Assembly (NCBI RefSeq): GCF_029866485.1
Contig: NZ_CP092332.1
Coordinates: 868,001-932,000, forward strand
Source: Flavobacterium keumense
GTDB taxonomy: Bacteria; Bacteroidota; Bacteroidia; Flavobacteriales; Flavobacteriaceae
Direction: 5' to 3'
Length of the DNA: 64,000 nt
The position numbers and the translations under genes were made by a program. How positions within the stretch are numbered: the first letter of the stretch is position 1; every line of letters starts with the position of its first letter. The notes under the pieces are model-generated. The model worked only from the letters and a program-made list of their open reading frames with translations. It was not told the origin of the DNA and searched no databases. This document shows, in pieces, positions 16,987-27,356 of the stretch.

Positions 16987-19752
16987 ATGACAAATACTTC
17001 TTTTTTAGATAAGATTGCTGCGGGGCTAATAAATAACTATTCTGATAAATTATCGGATACCGTTGTTGTTTTGCCCAATAAAAGAGCTAAAGTTTTTTTG
17101 GTTGAAGCAATTAAAAATCAAGTGAGTCAAACGGTGCTTTCGCCTGAAATAATTAGTATTGAAGATTTTGTTCAAAACATTGCAGGAATCCGCTCTATAG
17201 ACGCAATCGAACAACTATTTGAATTTTACGAAGTGTATTTGTCTATTACGCCAAGTACTCAGCAACAGTCTTTTGAATTATTTGCCAATTGGGCCAAGAC
17301 ACTTTTGCAGGATTTTAATGAGATTGATCGTTATTTGTTAGAACCCTCTCATGTATTGTCTTATATAAAGGATATTGAAGACATTAAAAAGTGGGGAATT
17401 GAGGTGGAGGAGAAAACACAATTACTCGAAAACTATATTGATTTTTGGAAGTTATTGCCCCAATATTATCAATCGCTATACGATCACTTGCTGGCAAAAG
17501 GCATCGGATATCAAGGATTGATTTATAGAGAGGCGGTCAAAAATTTAATTCATTTTTTAAATACCGTTCAAAACAAACACTTTGTTTTTGCGGGTTTCAA
17601 TGCTTTAAATGCTGCCGAAGAAAAAATAGTTCAAGAACTCTTAGCTGTAGGTCAGGCCAAAATTTATTGGGATGCTGACCAAACATTTCTCAATGATCCC
17701 TATCACGATGCGGGACTGTTTTTACGCCGATTCAAAGAAAATTGGAAGCATTATAAATCACATCCATTTGAATGGATTGTAGATGATTTTTCTGCCACCA
17801 AAAACATTCAAGTTATTGGAACTCCAAAGTCAGTAGGTCAAGCCAAAATTGCAGGAAGTATTTTGGAACAAACCATTTTGGAACACCCCGGAAAAGCCTT
17901 AGATAAAGTAGCTGTAGTTTTAGGAGAGGAAAGTTTGTTGGTCCCTTTGCTATATTCGTTACCAGCTTCTGGGGGCGCTTTGAATATTACCATGGGGTAT
18001 TCGGCAAAGAATAATCCTGCCCAAATTTTGGTAGCCAAATTATTCAAGATGCACACTAATTCGTTGTCGAGAAACAACAAGGGATATGTGTTGTATTACA
18101 AGGAGGTTTTGGATATTTTGACACATCCGTTGGTGGAACCGCATGCACAAACACGTGAATTAGTTAAACTCATCAATGAGAACAATTATACGTTCATTAC
18201 GCACCAAAAATTATTGGATTTAAACCCAAATCCGAGCGAATTATTTTTGTTACTATTCAAAAAATGGGAAACAGGGGCGGTGCCAGTTTTGGAAACCATT
18301 ATTAGTTTGTTACAGACTTTGAAAAATAATTTGAGTAATGAGAATGAAGAAGAAAAAATAACAAAAGTCTTTGTTTTTGCGATTTTCAAAGTGATTAATA
18401 AATTGATTACGTATTATTCCAAACACCAACACATTGACAAAATTGAAACCTTGTATGCTATTTATAAACAGGTGATTGATGTTGCCGAAGTTTCGTTTGA
18501 AGGGGAGCCTTTGAACGGATTGCAAATTATGGGTGTTTTAGAAAGTAGGGTTTTGGATTTTGACACGGTGATTGTCACTTCTATGAACGAAGGGAAATTT
18601 CCTGCGGGAAAATCCTCGAATTCGTTTATTCCGTATGATGTGAAACGCGAATTAGGTTTGCCTACTTTCAAAGAAAAAGATGCGATTTACACCTATCATT
18701 TCTACCATTTATTACAACGAGCAACCAACATTTATTTATTGTACAATACCGAAAGTGAAGGTTTGGATGCAGGCGAAAAAAGTCGTTTTATTACCCAATT
18801 AGAGGTTGAAAAACAACCCAATCATACTCTGACTCAAGAAATTTATAATGCGGTTTTGCCCGAAACAGCTTATCTGCCGATGGAAGTGCCAAAATCAGAA
18901 GCGGTTATGTCGCGCTTAAAAGAAATTGCAGAACAAGGATTTTCTCCTTCGGCATTGACCAAATACATTCGAAATCCAATTGATTTTTATTTCCAAAGAA
19001 TCCTCCGTATACGAGAAGTGGAGGAAGTAGAAGAAAGTATTGCCTTGAATACCTTAGGAACAATTATTCACGAAACTTTAAAAACGCTTTACGAACCATT
19101 TATTGGTCGGTTGATTTCTGAATTTGATATACAACAATGCTTCAAGCAAATTGATGCCGAAGTTTTGAAACAATTCAAATTGGTGTACAAAGAAGGCGAG
19201 ATAAAAAAAGGGCGCAATTTGTTGGCTTTTGAAGTGGCTAAACGGAATGTGTTGAACTTCCTGAAAGTCGAATTGGAAACTATTAAAGCAGGAGATGAAA
19301 TCCAAATTATTGCTTTGGAGCAAACTTTTGAGCGTTTGTTGGAGCATCCTAAATTGCCTTTTCCAGTTTTGATCAAAGGGAATGTGGACCGAATCGAAAA
19401 TCGTAACGGAACTATCCGAATTATTGATTATAAAACAGGAAAAGTCGAAAAAGCAACAGTCACTCTAAGGACTTGGGAAGATTTAACATTGGACATTAAA
19501 AACGAGAAAATCATTCAGGTTTTAGCGTATGTTTTTATGTTTGAAAAAGAAGCAAAAGGATTGCCAATAGAAGCTGGAATCATATCTTTTAAAAATTTAA
19601 AAGCAGGATTTTTACCTTTCAATTTTAAATCAGGGAAAGAAGAAATTACTCAAATCAATGAAGATATTCTGAACAGTTATTTAGAACAAATAGTGGTGCT
19701 TCTTACTGAAATTTTTGACGAAACGATTCCGTTTATTGAAAAAACAAATTAA
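16987..19752 (+). CDS. AddB-like PD-(D/E)XK nuclease
   Basis: This 921-residue protein resembles AddB: a non-ATPase helicase-like N-terminus (VVVLPNKRAKVFLVEAI replaces a Walker A) and a C-terminal nuclease with GTIIHETLKTLYEPF near 691 and KGNVDRI...IIDYKTGK near 800-818. With the AddA-like protein at 11315 it should form a helicase-nuclease for break repair. The region matching the start of the AddB iron-sulfur staple reads KYIRNPIDFYFQR, with Asn where a Cys is expected, and the whole protein contains one cysteine only. So the Fe-S cluster of Bacillus AddB cannot be present. The last four bases overlap the convergent hydrolase gene. Confidence 0.88.
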   Translation: MTNTSFLDKIAAGLINNYSDKLSDTVVVLPNKRAKVFLVEAIKNQVSQTVLSPEIISIEDFVQNIAGIRSIDAIEQLFEFYEVYLSITPSTQQQSFELFANWAKTLLQDFNEIDRYLLEPSHVLSYIKDIEDIKKWGIEVEEKTQLLENYIDFWKLLPQYYQSLYDHLLAKGIGYQGLIYREAVKNLIHFLNTVQNKHFVFAGFNALNAAEEKIVQELLAVGQAKIYWDADQTFLNDPYHDAGLFLRRFKENWKHYKSHPFEWIVDDFSATKNIQVIGTPKSVGQAKIAGSILEQTILEHPGKALDKVAVVLGEESLLVPLLYSLPASGGALNITMGYSAKNNPAQILVAKLFKMHTNSLSRNNKGYVLYYKEVLDILTHPLVEPHAQTRELVKLINENNYTFITHQKLLDLNPNPSELFLLLFKKWETGAVPVLETIISLLQTLKNNLSNENEEEKITKVFVFAIFKVINKLITYYSKHQHIDKIETLYAIYKQVIDVAEVSFEGEPLNGLQIMGVLESRVLDFDTVIVTSMNEGKFPAGKSSNSFIPYDVKRELGLPTFKEKDAIYTYHFYHLLQRATNIYLLYNTESEGLDAGEKSRFITQLEVEKQPNHTLTQEIYNAVLPETAYLPMEVPKSEAVMSRLKEIAEQGFSPSALTKYIRNPIDFYFQRILRIREVEEVEESIALNTLGTIIHETLKTLYEPFIGRLISEFDIQQCFKQIDAEVLKQFKLVYKEGEIKKGRNLLAFEVAKRNVLNFLKVELETIKAGDEIQIIALEQTFERLLEHPKLPFPVLIKGNVDRIENRNGTIRIIDYKTGKVEKATVTLRTWEDLTLDIKNEKIIQVLAYVFMFEKEAKGLPIEAGIISFKNLKAGFLPFNFKSGKEEITQINEDILNSYLEQIVVLLTEIFDETIPFIEKTN

Positions 19753-20540
19753 GATTTTATTGATTTAAAAAATTGCAATAATGCTGATTGTACAGCTTCT
19801 TGGTTTTCAATGTGGGACATGTGTCCGTCCGGGAAACTAAGTAATTGAACTTGGGTATCTTCAATTTGTTCTTTTGTTTCTTCGTAATTTAAAACAGGAT
19901 CTTTTTTGCCTAAAACTAGTAATTTGGGATAGGGGGTTAAGTGCAATAATACTTCTCGGTCCATGCGAATTTTCATTCCTTCTAAAGAGGCTACAATGCC
20001 CTGAAGAGGTGTTTTTAAAGCTTCTTTTTTTACATTTTCTATAGCATCAGAAAGACGTTCTCTGTTTTCTTCGCTAAATAAATTTGAAATAGACAACGAA
20101 ATGAAATTTTGAAACGATTGTTTTACAGCTTTTATAGCGCGATCGCGATTGGTTTTTCGTTCGTCACTATCAGCTCTGGAAGTTGAGTTTAATAGCACTA
20201 ATCCTTTGACTACATCTGGGTATAATTCGGCGAAAGCCAAAGCCACATACCCTCCCATAGAATGCCCTACGAGAATTGCTTTTCGAAGACGTAAATCAGA
20301 AAGTACTTCGTGAACTACATCGGCATTATTTTCCATAGAATGCACGTAGCCCATACATTCCGTTTCGCCATGACCCAACAAATCAATGGTGATGATTCGG
20401 AATTTTTTGCTCCACTCTGGGATAAAAGCGTCCCACATTCTTTTATTTTCCAAAAAACCATGCAATAAAACTACTGCCGTTCCTTTACCTTGGTCGGTGT
20501 AGCTAATGGTGGTGTTTTTGAAATGAAGTGTTTTAGTCAT
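19749..20540 (-). CDS. Alpha/beta hydrolase
   Basis: The 263-residue protein has the alpha/beta-hydrolase fold landmarks: oxyanion segment LLHGFLENKRMW near residue 24, nucleophile elbow VGHSMGG, acidic region LGKKDPVLNYEE and catalytic His in DGHMSHIEN near the C-terminus. No signal peptide is seen, so it is cytoplasmic. The substrate cannot be told from sequence; esterase, lactonase or MenH-like activity are all possible. It has its own promoter at 20557-20589. Confidence 0.85.
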   Translation of the reverse strand: MTKTLHFKNTTISYTDQGKGTAVVLLHGFLENKRMWDAFIPEWSKKFRIITIDLLGHGETECMGYVHSMENNADVVHEVLSDLRLRKAILVGHSMGGYVALAFAELYPDVVKGLVLLNSTSRADSDERKTNRDRAIKAVKQSFQNFISLSISNLFSEENRERLSDAIENVKKEALKTPLQGIVASLEGMKIRMDREVLLHLTPYPKLLVLGKKDPVLNYEETKEQIEDTQVQLLSFPDGHMSHIENQEAVQSALLQFFKSIKS

Positions 20541-20556
20541 GCTTTTTAAAGAAGTA

Positions 20557-20589
20557 CAAAGTTAGTCTTAAGCGCTAAAGTTGTTGCAA
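20557..20589 (-). promoter_or_regulatory. Promoter of the alpha/beta hydrolase
   Basis: The minus strand carries TTG (20587-20589) and TAACTTTG (20557-20564) with a 22-base spacer, 16 bases before the ATG. Confidence 0.5.
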
Positions 20590-20638
20590 CACAGATTGAA
20601 GAAATTATTAAAATTTTATAAATTTCTTTAATCTGTGT
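20589..20638. repeat. 18-bp inverted repeat in hydrolase-pepP spacer
   Basis: Arms at 20589-20606 and 20621-20638 (ACACAGATTGAAGAAATT and its complement with one mismatch) enclose an AT-rich 14-base loop. There is no T-run directly after it on the minus strand. The words in the arms also occur near 36910 (GCAGATTCGCAGATTTT), so it may belong to a spread intergenic repeat. Confidence 0.6.
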
Positions 20639-20679
20639 AATAAATAGACTAGTTGTTTATGAGAATAAATAGCAACGGA

Positions 20680-21972
20680 TTACGCATTCATCAAATTCTC
20701 AATTTCCTCCACTTCGATAGGAATGTTGCGCATCAAGTTGAAAGGCGAACCCTTTTCTTGGATCACCACATTATCTTCTAAACGAATACCAAAACCTTCT
20801 GCTGGAATGTAAATCCCTGGCTCAACAGTAAAGACCATATTGGCTTGCATAGGTTCGGTCAAAATGCCGTAATCATGAGTGTCTAATCCCATGTGGTGAG
20901 AGGTACCGTGCATAAAATATTTTTTATAGGCTGGCCAATCTGGGTTTTCGTTTTGTACATCGGCTTTGTCAATTAAACCTAAACCTAATAGTTCAGATGT
21001 CATTACCTTGCCCACTTCAATATGGTATTGTTTCCATAAAGTACCTGGCGTTAGCATTTGAGTAGCTTCGTTTTTTACACGCAAAACCGCATTGTAAACG
21101 GCTTTTTGTCTTTCAGTAAAACGACCCGAAACCGGAATCGTTCTGGTCATATCACTCGAATAATTAGCGTATTCTGCTGCCACGTCTAGCAAAATTAAAT
21201 CGCCAGCTTTACACACTTGATTGTTCTCAATATAATGCAACACATTGGCATTATTTCCTGAAGCAATGATGGGAGTATAAGCAAAACCTTTGGAACGATT
21301 GCGAAGGAATTCGTGAGCAAATTCGGCCTCAATTTCATATTCGGTTACCTCAGGTTGTACAAAATTTAATACTCTTCTAAATCCTTTTTCGGTAATATCG
21401 CAGGCTTTTTGGATTAACTCCAATTCTACATTTTCTTTTACAGAACGAAGGCGTTGTAATATAGGATTGCTTTTGGCTACGTTGTGTGCAGGATATTTCT
21501 CTTTCCACCATTTTACAAAACGGGCTTCGCGAGTTTCGGTTTCTACTGTGGCACGATAGTGTTCATTAGTATTAATGTAGATGGTTTCAGAATGTGTCAT
21601 CAATTCAAACAACACCTTTTCAAATTCGGTTAACCAATACACGGTTTTAATTCCAGATACCTCAAAAGCACGTTCTTTGGTTAGCTTTTCGCCTTCCCAA
21701 ACGGCAATATGTTCGTTGGTTTCTCTCAAAAAAAGCATTTCTCTTTGATGCTCGTAAGGGGCATCTGGGAAAAGTAATAAGATACTTTCTTCTTGATCAA
21801 TACCACTCAAATAGAATATGTCGCGGTGCTGTGCAAAGGGCATGGTACTATCGGCGCTAATAGGGTAAATATCGTTCGAATTGAAAACCGCTACACTTTT
21901 TGGCTTCATTTGAGCCGTGAATTTAGCGCGGTTTTTTATAAATAAATTGCGGTCTATTGGATGGTATTTCAT
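20680..21972 (-). CDS. pepP: Xaa-Pro aminopeptidase (aminopeptidase P family)
   Basis: This 430-residue metallopeptidase removes N-terminal residues before proline. It has the N-terminal AMP_N domain followed by the pita-bread catalytic domain with the dinuclear metal ligands in order: Asp in ILLDVAAEYANYSSDMTRT, His in HGTSHHMGLDTHD, Glu in FTVEPGIYIP and Glu in IRLEDNVVI. Length is that of bacterial PepP. No signal peptide is present. It lies 28 bases after the HMG-CoA synthase gene on the same strand and has a possible promoter of its own at 21996. Confidence 0.93.
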   Translation of the reverse strand: MKYHPIDRNLFIKNRAKFTAQMKPKSVAVFNSNDIYPISADSTMPFAQHRDIFYLSGIDQEESILLLFPDAPYEHQREMLFLRETNEHIAVWEGEKLTKERAFEVSGIKTVYWLTEFEKVLFELMTHSETIYINTNEHYRATVETETREARFVKWWKEKYPAHNVAKSNPILQRLRSVKENVELELIQKACDITEKGFRRVLNFVQPEVTEYEIEAEFAHEFLRNRSKGFAYTPIIASGNNANVLHYIENNQVCKAGDLILLDVAAEYANYSSDMTRTIPVSGRFTERQKAVYNAVLRVKNEATQMLTPGTLWKQYHIEVGKVMTSELLGLGLIDKADVQNENPDWPAYKKYFMHGTSHHMGLDTHDYGILTEPMQANMVFTVEPGIYIPAEGFGIRLEDNVVIQEKGSPFNLMRNIPIEVEEIENLMNA

Positions 21973-21995
21973 ACTATTTGAAATTAATTAGATTA

Positions 21996-22003
21996 CAAAT
22001 CTA
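21996..22003 (-). promoter_or_regulatory. Possible promoter box of pepP
   Basis: The minus strand reads TAGATTTG, overlapping the end of the HMG-CoA synthase gene and 23 bases before the pepP start. The box is also one arm of a short palindrome around 21988-22005. No matching TTG lies upstream. Confidence 0.35.
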
Positions 22004-23365
22004 ATCAATCCATTTGTAATAACGCGCACCAATTAGATTTGGATTTTCATTTTCTATGCGATCTAAAATCCATTCGTTTCTGGGAGCCTTGACACTTTGT
22101 TTTTGTTCTTTTTTATGGAGTTTTTCGTAAGTAGCAAAGTCGATTTCATGGCTTTCTTCCAATGTTTCAAACAACTTGGTTTTGGCTACAGCCAATTGCC
22201 ATTCGGGCTGAATAATACCTTCAAAAACTTTGGATTTAGAACCACTTCCATAGGCTAAGAAACCAAATTTCTTTCCTGAAATAGTTGCATTAGTTTTGGC
22301 AAAATGTGCTAAAGTAGAAAGGAATCCCATAAAAATAGAACCCGTGTATAAATTCCCAATCAATGAAGAAGCGATTTCTGCAGGCTGTAATTTTTGCGTT
22401 ACAAAAGCACGGTATTCGTCGGATTTGCTCACTTCTTTTAATTTGTTTTGGTAATCAGCCGAAGATTCATTTCCAGAAAGAATAGAGGTAGCGGCGTCTA
22501 GTGCATAAATTTCAGAAAGCATTCGGCGACCTTGAAACGAATACGGTAAGTGCATGATGATGCTTTCCCAAGTATTGTAAAGAGTTTCGGTTGTGTTTTT
22601 GATTTTTTTGAACGAAAAGTAAGCGTTGCGCGTACGATCCATATAGCATTGGTTGGAATATTGTCCGTCAAAAACAGGTTGGTCTTTGTGAATTTCAATT
22701 TCAGCTTCTAAATTATCAAACCAAGCATCGTTGGTATCATTACCCGTTATGGTTTCTTTAGAAAGAGTTCTGTATGGTTTGAAGAAGTCAAAAACTCCTT
22801 TGGTACTCGTTGCCCATTCGTTTTCAAATGCAATTATTTTAGGATTGGCAGTAACTAACATCGCCAAGGCCCCTGCTCCTTGAGTATATTCGCCTGTTGA
22901 ATTTAAATCATATTTAGCAAAATCAGTAGTGACCACAATAGCTTTTTTGGTAGGATTGAGTCGTACAAAATCCAAGCAGTTTTGTAGCGCGTCTACTCCG
23001 CCAATACAAGCAAAAGTAAAATCGACCACATCGCAGTTGGCTAGAATATTGTCTCCAAATTTTTGTTCCATTAAAGCAATTAAAAACGAGCTAATTGGTT
23101 TTGAGCTGTCAATAGCACTTTCGGTACCTACATAAATTCTAGAAATTTCGTTCAGGTTAATATGGTTTTCTAGAACTAATTTGGTCAAGGCATTGGCGCC
23201 AAAAACAACCGTATCTTGGTGAACATCTGGCAAGGTCATTTTAATTAAACCCAACCCTTTTTCTAGTTTTTCAGGTTCGATATTTCGGGCAATTGCCAAA
23301 GTTTGTATTGGTAAATGTAGTTGAGCAACGTCAAAAGCAATAGCGTCAATTCCTGTTTTCATCAT
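22001..23365 (-). CDS. Hydroxymethylglutaryl-CoA synthase
   Basis: The enzyme condenses acetyl-CoA and acetoacetyl-CoA to HMG-CoA, the first committed step of the mevalonate route to isoprenoids used by Flavobacteria. The 454-residue thiolase-fold protein has a catalytic Cys at residue 120 in DFTFACIGGVDAL, preceded by YVGTESAIDSSKP, and a C-terminal half rich in conserved FHxP-like text (YSFQGRRM, TGSIFMGFLSTLAHF). Two adjacent ATGs (23365 and 23362) are possible starts. Other mevalonate genes are not in the window. Confidence 0.9.
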   Translation of the reverse strand: MMKTGIDAIAFDVAQLHLPIQTLAIARNIEPEKLEKGLGLIKMTLPDVHQDTVVFGANALTKLVLENHINLNEISRIYVGTESAIDSSKPISSFLIALMEQKFGDNILANCDVVDFTFACIGGVDALQNCLDFVRLNPTKKAIVVTTDFAKYDLNSTGEYTQGAGALAMLVTANPKIIAFENEWATSTKGVFDFFKPYRTLSKETITGNDTNDAWFDNLEAEIEIHKDQPVFDGQYSNQCYMDRTRNAYFSFKKIKNTTETLYNTWESIIMHLPYSFQGRRMLSEIYALDAATSILSGNESSADYQNKLKEVSKSDEYRAFVTQKLQPAEIASSLIGNLYTGSIFMGFLSTLAHFAKTNATISGKKFGFLAYGSGSKSKVFEGIIQPEWQLAVAKTKLFETLEESHEIDFATYEKLHKKEQKQSVKAPRNEWILDRIENENPNLIGARYYKWID

Positions 23366-23381
23366 TTTTAGTTTGGATTCG

Positions 23382-23411
23382 CAAAATTAAAATTAGCCTT
23401 TCGAATAACAA
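23382..23411 (-). promoter_or_regulatory. Promoter of HMG-CoA synthase
   Basis: On the minus strand TTG (23409-23411) and TAATTTTG (23382-23389) are 19 bases apart, with the box 16 bases from the start codon. Confidence 0.55.
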
Positions 23412-23649
23412 TTAATTTAGGAAGATAAAGAAGTGTGTCTTGTGATTTTTGTGAATTTTAGAATGGATCTAGATAAATAATAAGAAATCAATAATTATAT
23501 GGGTTTTTAACTATTGATAAATAGAGATTTGTGATTTAGATAGTTTTAGGAATTGTTTAAGTAAATACGGTTTTAAAGCTTGATTATTGTTAATTTGGTA
23601 GGGCTTTTGCTAAAACACTTTAAAATCATTATAAATAACAACGAAAAGG

Positions 23650-23680
23650 TTGTAGTTGAATTGTATTTCTGCTATTTTTG
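23650..23680 (+). promoter_or_regulatory. Promoter of the sdhCAB operon
   Basis: TTG at 23650-23652 and TATTTTTG at 23673-23680 are spaced by 20 bases, 34 bases upstream of the sdhC ATG. Confidence 0.65.
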
Positions 23681-23714
23681 TCTCACTATTTAATAAAAAT
23701 TTATTCAAATTATT

Positions 23715-24542
23715 ATGGCAAAATCTGCAATTTTAAAGTCATCTCTTGCAAAAAAATATTGGATGGCTCTTACAGGTTTATTTTTATGTTTGTTCTTAGC
23801 AGGACATTTAGCGGGGAATCTTCAATTAATTTTTAGCGATGCCTTACATTTTAATCAGTATGCGTTGTTTATGACGACTAACCCAGCCGTAAAAATCCTA
23901 TCGTATCTTACTTACATTTCTATTCTGTTCCATGCGGTAGACGGAATTGTATTAACTGTTCAAAACAGAAAAGCAAGACCAATTGGTTATGCAAAAACAG
24001 ATGGTTCTTCCAGCTCATTTTCTTCAAGAAATATGGCGGTTTTAGGAACTATCATTCTGGTTTTTATTGTTACCCACATGGTTAATTTTTGGGCTGTAAT
24101 GCATTTTGACAAAAACATGCCGTTGCAAACAGTAACCATTGGAATGCAAGGTCAAGAGCAAGAGTACTACTTAACTACAGATGGAGGGTACCTTCCAAAA
24201 GCTCAAGTAGATCAAAACATGATTAAGATTGAAAACAGAACGGAGTTCTTTGATGCCGCAGCCAATGTTAAAGTTAAAGAAGGATATAAAGATTTACACA
24301 AGATTACCGTAGCATTCTTTAAAGATCCTAAAACAGGATTGATTGCTACTATTTTGTATGTAATTGCAATGATTACTTTGGCATTCCACTTATTACACGG
24401 ATTTCAAAGTGCATTCCAATCCTTAGGATTGAATAATCCAAAATACACTCCAGCAATCAAAAAAATCGGGGCAGCCTTTGCGATTATTGTGCCTATTTTG
24501 TTTGCAATTATTCCAATTTACATTCACTTTTTCTTAAAATAA
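23715..24542 (+). CDS. sdhC: Succinate dehydrogenase cytochrome b subunit
   Basis: This 275-residue membrane protein is the single cytochrome b subunit of a type-B succinate:quinone oxidoreductase. Five hydrophobic segments are visible, with histidines suited to two b hemes, as in LAGHLAGNL, ILFHAVDGIVL, VTHMVNFW and AFHLLHGFQSAFQSLG. One large C subunit instead of separate SdhC and SdhD is the rule in Bacteroidota, where the complex reduces menaquinone. It opens the sdhCAB operon, with sdhA starting 18 bases after its stop. Confidence 0.93.
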   Translation: MAKSAILKSSLAKKYWMALTGLFLCLFLAGHLAGNLQLIFSDALHFNQYALFMTTNPAVKILSYLTYISILFHAVDGIVLTVQNRKARPIGYAKTDGSSSSFSSRNMAVLGTIILVFIVTHMVNFWAVMHFDKNMPLQTVTIGMQGQEQEYYLTTDGGYLPKAQVDQNMIKIENRTEFFDAAANVKVKEGYKDLHKITVAFFKDPKTGLIATILYVIAMITLAFHLLHGFQSAFQSLGLNNPKYTPAIKKIGAAFAIIVPILFAIIPIYIHFFLK

Positions 24543-24560
24543 TCAACATCAGAAGATATT

Positions 24561-26570
24561 ATGAAGTTAGATTCTAAAATACCAGAAGGTCACATTTCTC
24601 AGAAATGGACTGATTACAAAGACCATTTAAAATTAGTTGCTCCAAACAATAGACCAAAAATTGACATTATTGTTGTTGGGACTGGTTTAGCAGGAGCCTC
24701 TGCAGCCGCTTCTCTTGGAGAAATGGGATACAATGTAAAAGCATTTTGTTTCCAAGATTCACCGCGTCGTGCGCACTCTATTGCAGCACAAGGGGGAATC
24801 AATGCGGCTAAAAACTATCAGAATGATGGGGATAGTATTTACCGATTATTTTACGATACCATTAAAGGTGGAGATTACAGAGCTCGTGAGGCTAACGTTC
24901 ACCGTTTAGCTGAAGTTTCTGGAAATATTATTGACCAATGTGTGGCACAAGGAGTTCCTTTTGCAAGAGACTACGGTGGTTTGTTAGACAACCGTTCTTT
25001 TGGAGGAACACAAGTACAACGTACTTTTTATGCTGCGGGACAAACAGGACAACAATTATTATTAGGAGCTTATTCGGCTTTGTCAAGACAAATTGGTTTG
25101 GGTCGTGTTGAAATGTTCAACCGTCACGAAATGTTAGACTTGGTTAAAGTAGACGGAAAAGCGCGTGGAATTATTGCACGTAACTTAGTAACTGGAGCTA
25201 TCGAAAGACATTCAGCTCACGCTGTTGTTATTGCTTCAGGAGGATATGGAAACGTGTATTTCCTTTCTACAAATGCTATGGGTAGTAACGTGAGTGCAGG
25301 ATGGAAAGTACACAAACAAGGAGCTGCTTTTGCTAATCCATGTTATGTACAAATTCACCCAACCTGTATTCCTGTTCATGGAACAAATCAATCAAAATTA
25401 ACATTGATGTCAGAGTCATTAAGAAACTCTGGACGTATTTGGGTTCCGAAGAAAAAAGAAGATGCAGAAGCGATTCGTGCTGGTAAACTAAAACCAACAC
25501 AAATTGCCGAAGAAGATAGAGATTATTACCTAGAGCGTAAATATCCTGCATTTGGTAACTTAGTACCTCGTGATGTGGCTTCAAGAGCTGCAAAAGAGGT
25601 GTGTGATGAAGGTAGAGGTATTGAAGCTAATGATACCAACGAAGGAGTATATTTGGATTTCTCTACTGAGATTCAAACCAAAGGAAAACAAGCGGCTTAC
25701 GCCAAAGGGAATCACAACCCAACACCAGAAGAAATTACTGCTTTAGGAAAACAATGGTTAGAAGAAAAGTACGGAAACTTATTTACGATGTACCAAAAAA
25801 TTACCGATGAGAATCCGTATGAAACCCCAATGAAAATTTATCCAGCGGTACACTATACGATGGGTGGTGTTTGGGTAGATTACAACTTGCAATCGACTAT
25901 TCCTGGTTGTTTCGTAGCGGGAGAGGCTAACTTCTCTGATCACGGAGCGAATCGTTTAGGAGCTTCGGCTTTAATGCAAGGTTTGGCAGACGGATATTTT
26001 GTATTACCATATACTATATCAAACTATTTAGCAGACGATATCCGTACGGGTAAAATTTCAACAGATTTACCAGAATTCGAAGAAGCAGAAAACAGAGTGA
26101 AAGAATCTATCAACAAGTTCTTGTCTAATAATGGTTCTAAATCGGTAGATCATTTCCACAAACGATTAGGATTGATTATGTGGAATAAAGTAGGAATGGG
26201 TAGAAATGAGGCTGGATTAAAAGCAGCTATCGAAGAAATTGCAGCTTTGAAAGAAGAATTCTATAGAGATGTATATGTGCCAGGAAACGCTGACGAATTG
26301 AACCCAGAATTAGAGAAAGCACTTCGTGTGGCTGACTTTATTGACTTGGGGCAGTTAATGGCAATGGATGCATTACAACGTAAAGAATCTTGTGGAGGTC
26401 ACTTCCGTGAAGAATATCAAGATGCAGAAGGAGAAACACTGCGTGATGATGAAAACTTCTCATTTGTGGGTGCTTGGGAATATAAAGGTGATGACATCAC
26501 CCAATCAGTGCTTCACAAAGAAGAATTGAAATACGAGTTTATCAAAATTGCAGCTAGAAATTATAAATAA
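24561..26570 (+). CDS. sdhA: Succinate dehydrogenase/fumarate reductase flavoprotein subunit
   Basis: SdhA carries covalent FAD and oxidises succinate to fumarate. The 669-residue protein has the dinucleotide fold [20 protein letters not shown] near residue 37, the flavin-linking His in [17 protein letters not shown], the substrate-site region HPTCIP, and [17 protein letters not shown] further on. Length is typical for the type-B flavoprotein. It lies between sdhC and sdhB in one operon. Confidence 0.97.
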   Translation: MKLDSKIPEGHISQKWTDYKDHLKLVAPNNRPKIDIIVVGTGLAGASAAASLGEMGYNVKAFCFQDSPRRAHSIAAQGGINAAKNYQNDGDSIYRLFYDTIKGGDYRAREANVHRLAEVSGNIIDQCVAQGVPFARDYGGLLDNRSFGGTQVQRTFYAAGQTGQQLLLGAYSALSRQIGLGRVEMFNRHEMLDLVKVDGKARGIIARNLVTGAIERHSAHAVVIASGGYGNVYFLSTNAMGSNVSAGWKVHKQGAAFANPCYVQIHPTCIPVHGTNQSKLTLMSESLRNSGRIWVPKKKEDAEAIRAGKLKPTQIAEEDRDYYLERKYPAFGNLVPRDVASRAAKEVCDEGRGIEANDTNEGVYLDFSTEIQTKGKQAAYAKGNHNPTPEEITALGKQWLEEKYGNLFTMYQKITDENPYETPMKIYPAVHYTMGGVWVDYNLQSTIPGCFVAGEANFSDHGANRLGASALMQGLADGYFVLPYTISNYLADDIRTGKISTDLPEFEEAENRVKESINKFLSNNGSKSVDHFHKRLGLIMWNKVGMGRNEAGLKAAIEEIAALKEEFYRDVYVPGNADELNPELEKALRVADFIDLGQLMAMDALQRKESCGGHFREEYQDAEGETLRDDENFSFVGAWEYKGDDITQSVLHKEELKYEFIKIAARNYK

Positions 26571-26577
26571 TAGAATT

Positions 26578-27339
26578 ATGTCTTCAGCAAAAAATATCAA
26601 TATAACCCTTAAAATTTGGCGTCAAAAAGACTCTAAAGCAAAAGGACAATTAGAGACTTATACTTTGAATGAAGTTTCTACAGCGAGTTCGTTTTTGGAA
26701 ATGTTAGACCAATTGAACGAGCAATTAATTAACGAAAGAAAAGAACCTATCGCATTTGATCACGACTGTCGTGAAGGAATTTGCGGAATGTGTTCGTTAT
26801 TCATTAACGGACGCGCTCACGGACCAGATTCAGGAGTGACTACTTGTCAATTGCACATGCGTATGTTCAAAGATGGCGATACTATCTTTGTAGAACCATG
26901 GAGAAGTAGAGCGTTCCCTGTAATCAAAGATTTAGTGGTAGACAGAAGTTCTTTCGATAGAATCCAACAAGCAGGAGGTTTCGTATCTGTAAATACTTCA
27001 GGAAATACGATTGATGCTAATGCTACACCAATTGCAAAAGATGATGCTGACAAAGCATTTGAAGCTGCAGCTTGTATTGGTTGTGGTGCGTGTGTAGCTA
27101 CTTGTAAAAATGGTTCAGCAATGCTTTTCGTTGGAGCAAAAGTATCTCAATATGCATTATTACCACAAGGTAAGGTTGAAGCGACTAACCGTGTATTGAA
27201 CATGGTTCGTCAAATGGACGAAGAAGGATTTGGTAACTGTACCAATACAGGGGCTTGTGAAATTGAATGTCCAAAAGGAATTTCTTTAGAGAACATCGCT
27301 CGTTTGAATAGAGAATATTTAGTAGCAAGCGTGAAGTAA
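26578..27339 (+). CDS. sdhB: Succinate dehydrogenase iron-sulfur subunit
   Basis: SdhB passes electrons from FAD to the quinone through three Fe-S clusters. Cysteine groups appear in order: [10 protein letters not shown] plus a later Cys for the [2Fe-2S] centre, [11 protein letters not shown], and [15 protein letters not shown] start it at ATG 26578 ([16 protein letters not shown]), eight bases after the sdhA stop, giving 253 residues; the frame is open ten codons further upstream, overlapping sdhA. A strong hairpin terminator ends the operon. Confidence 0.97.
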   Translation: MSSAKNINITLKIWRQKDSKAKGQLETYTLNEVSTASSFLEMLDQLNEQLINERKEPIAFDHDCREGICGMCSLFINGRAHGPDSGVTTCQLHMRMFKDGDTIFVEPWRSRAFPVIKDLVVDRSSFDRIQQAGGFVSVNTSGNTIDANATPIAKDDADKAFEAAACIGCGACVATCKNGSAMLFVGAKVSQYALLPQGKVEATNRVLNMVRQMDEEGFGNCTNTGACEIECPKGISLENIARLNREYLVASVK

Positions 27340-27356
27340 TCTACTATCCTCTTATT

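Larger units (their letters stand above)
23366..23714. other. Divergent spacer between HMG-CoA synthase and sdhC genes
   Basis: About 350 bases without a gene. Each end carries a promoter for the flanking gene. The AT-rich middle, about 23415-23645, shows no open frame, RNA gene or strong hairpin that I can support. Confidence 0.6.
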
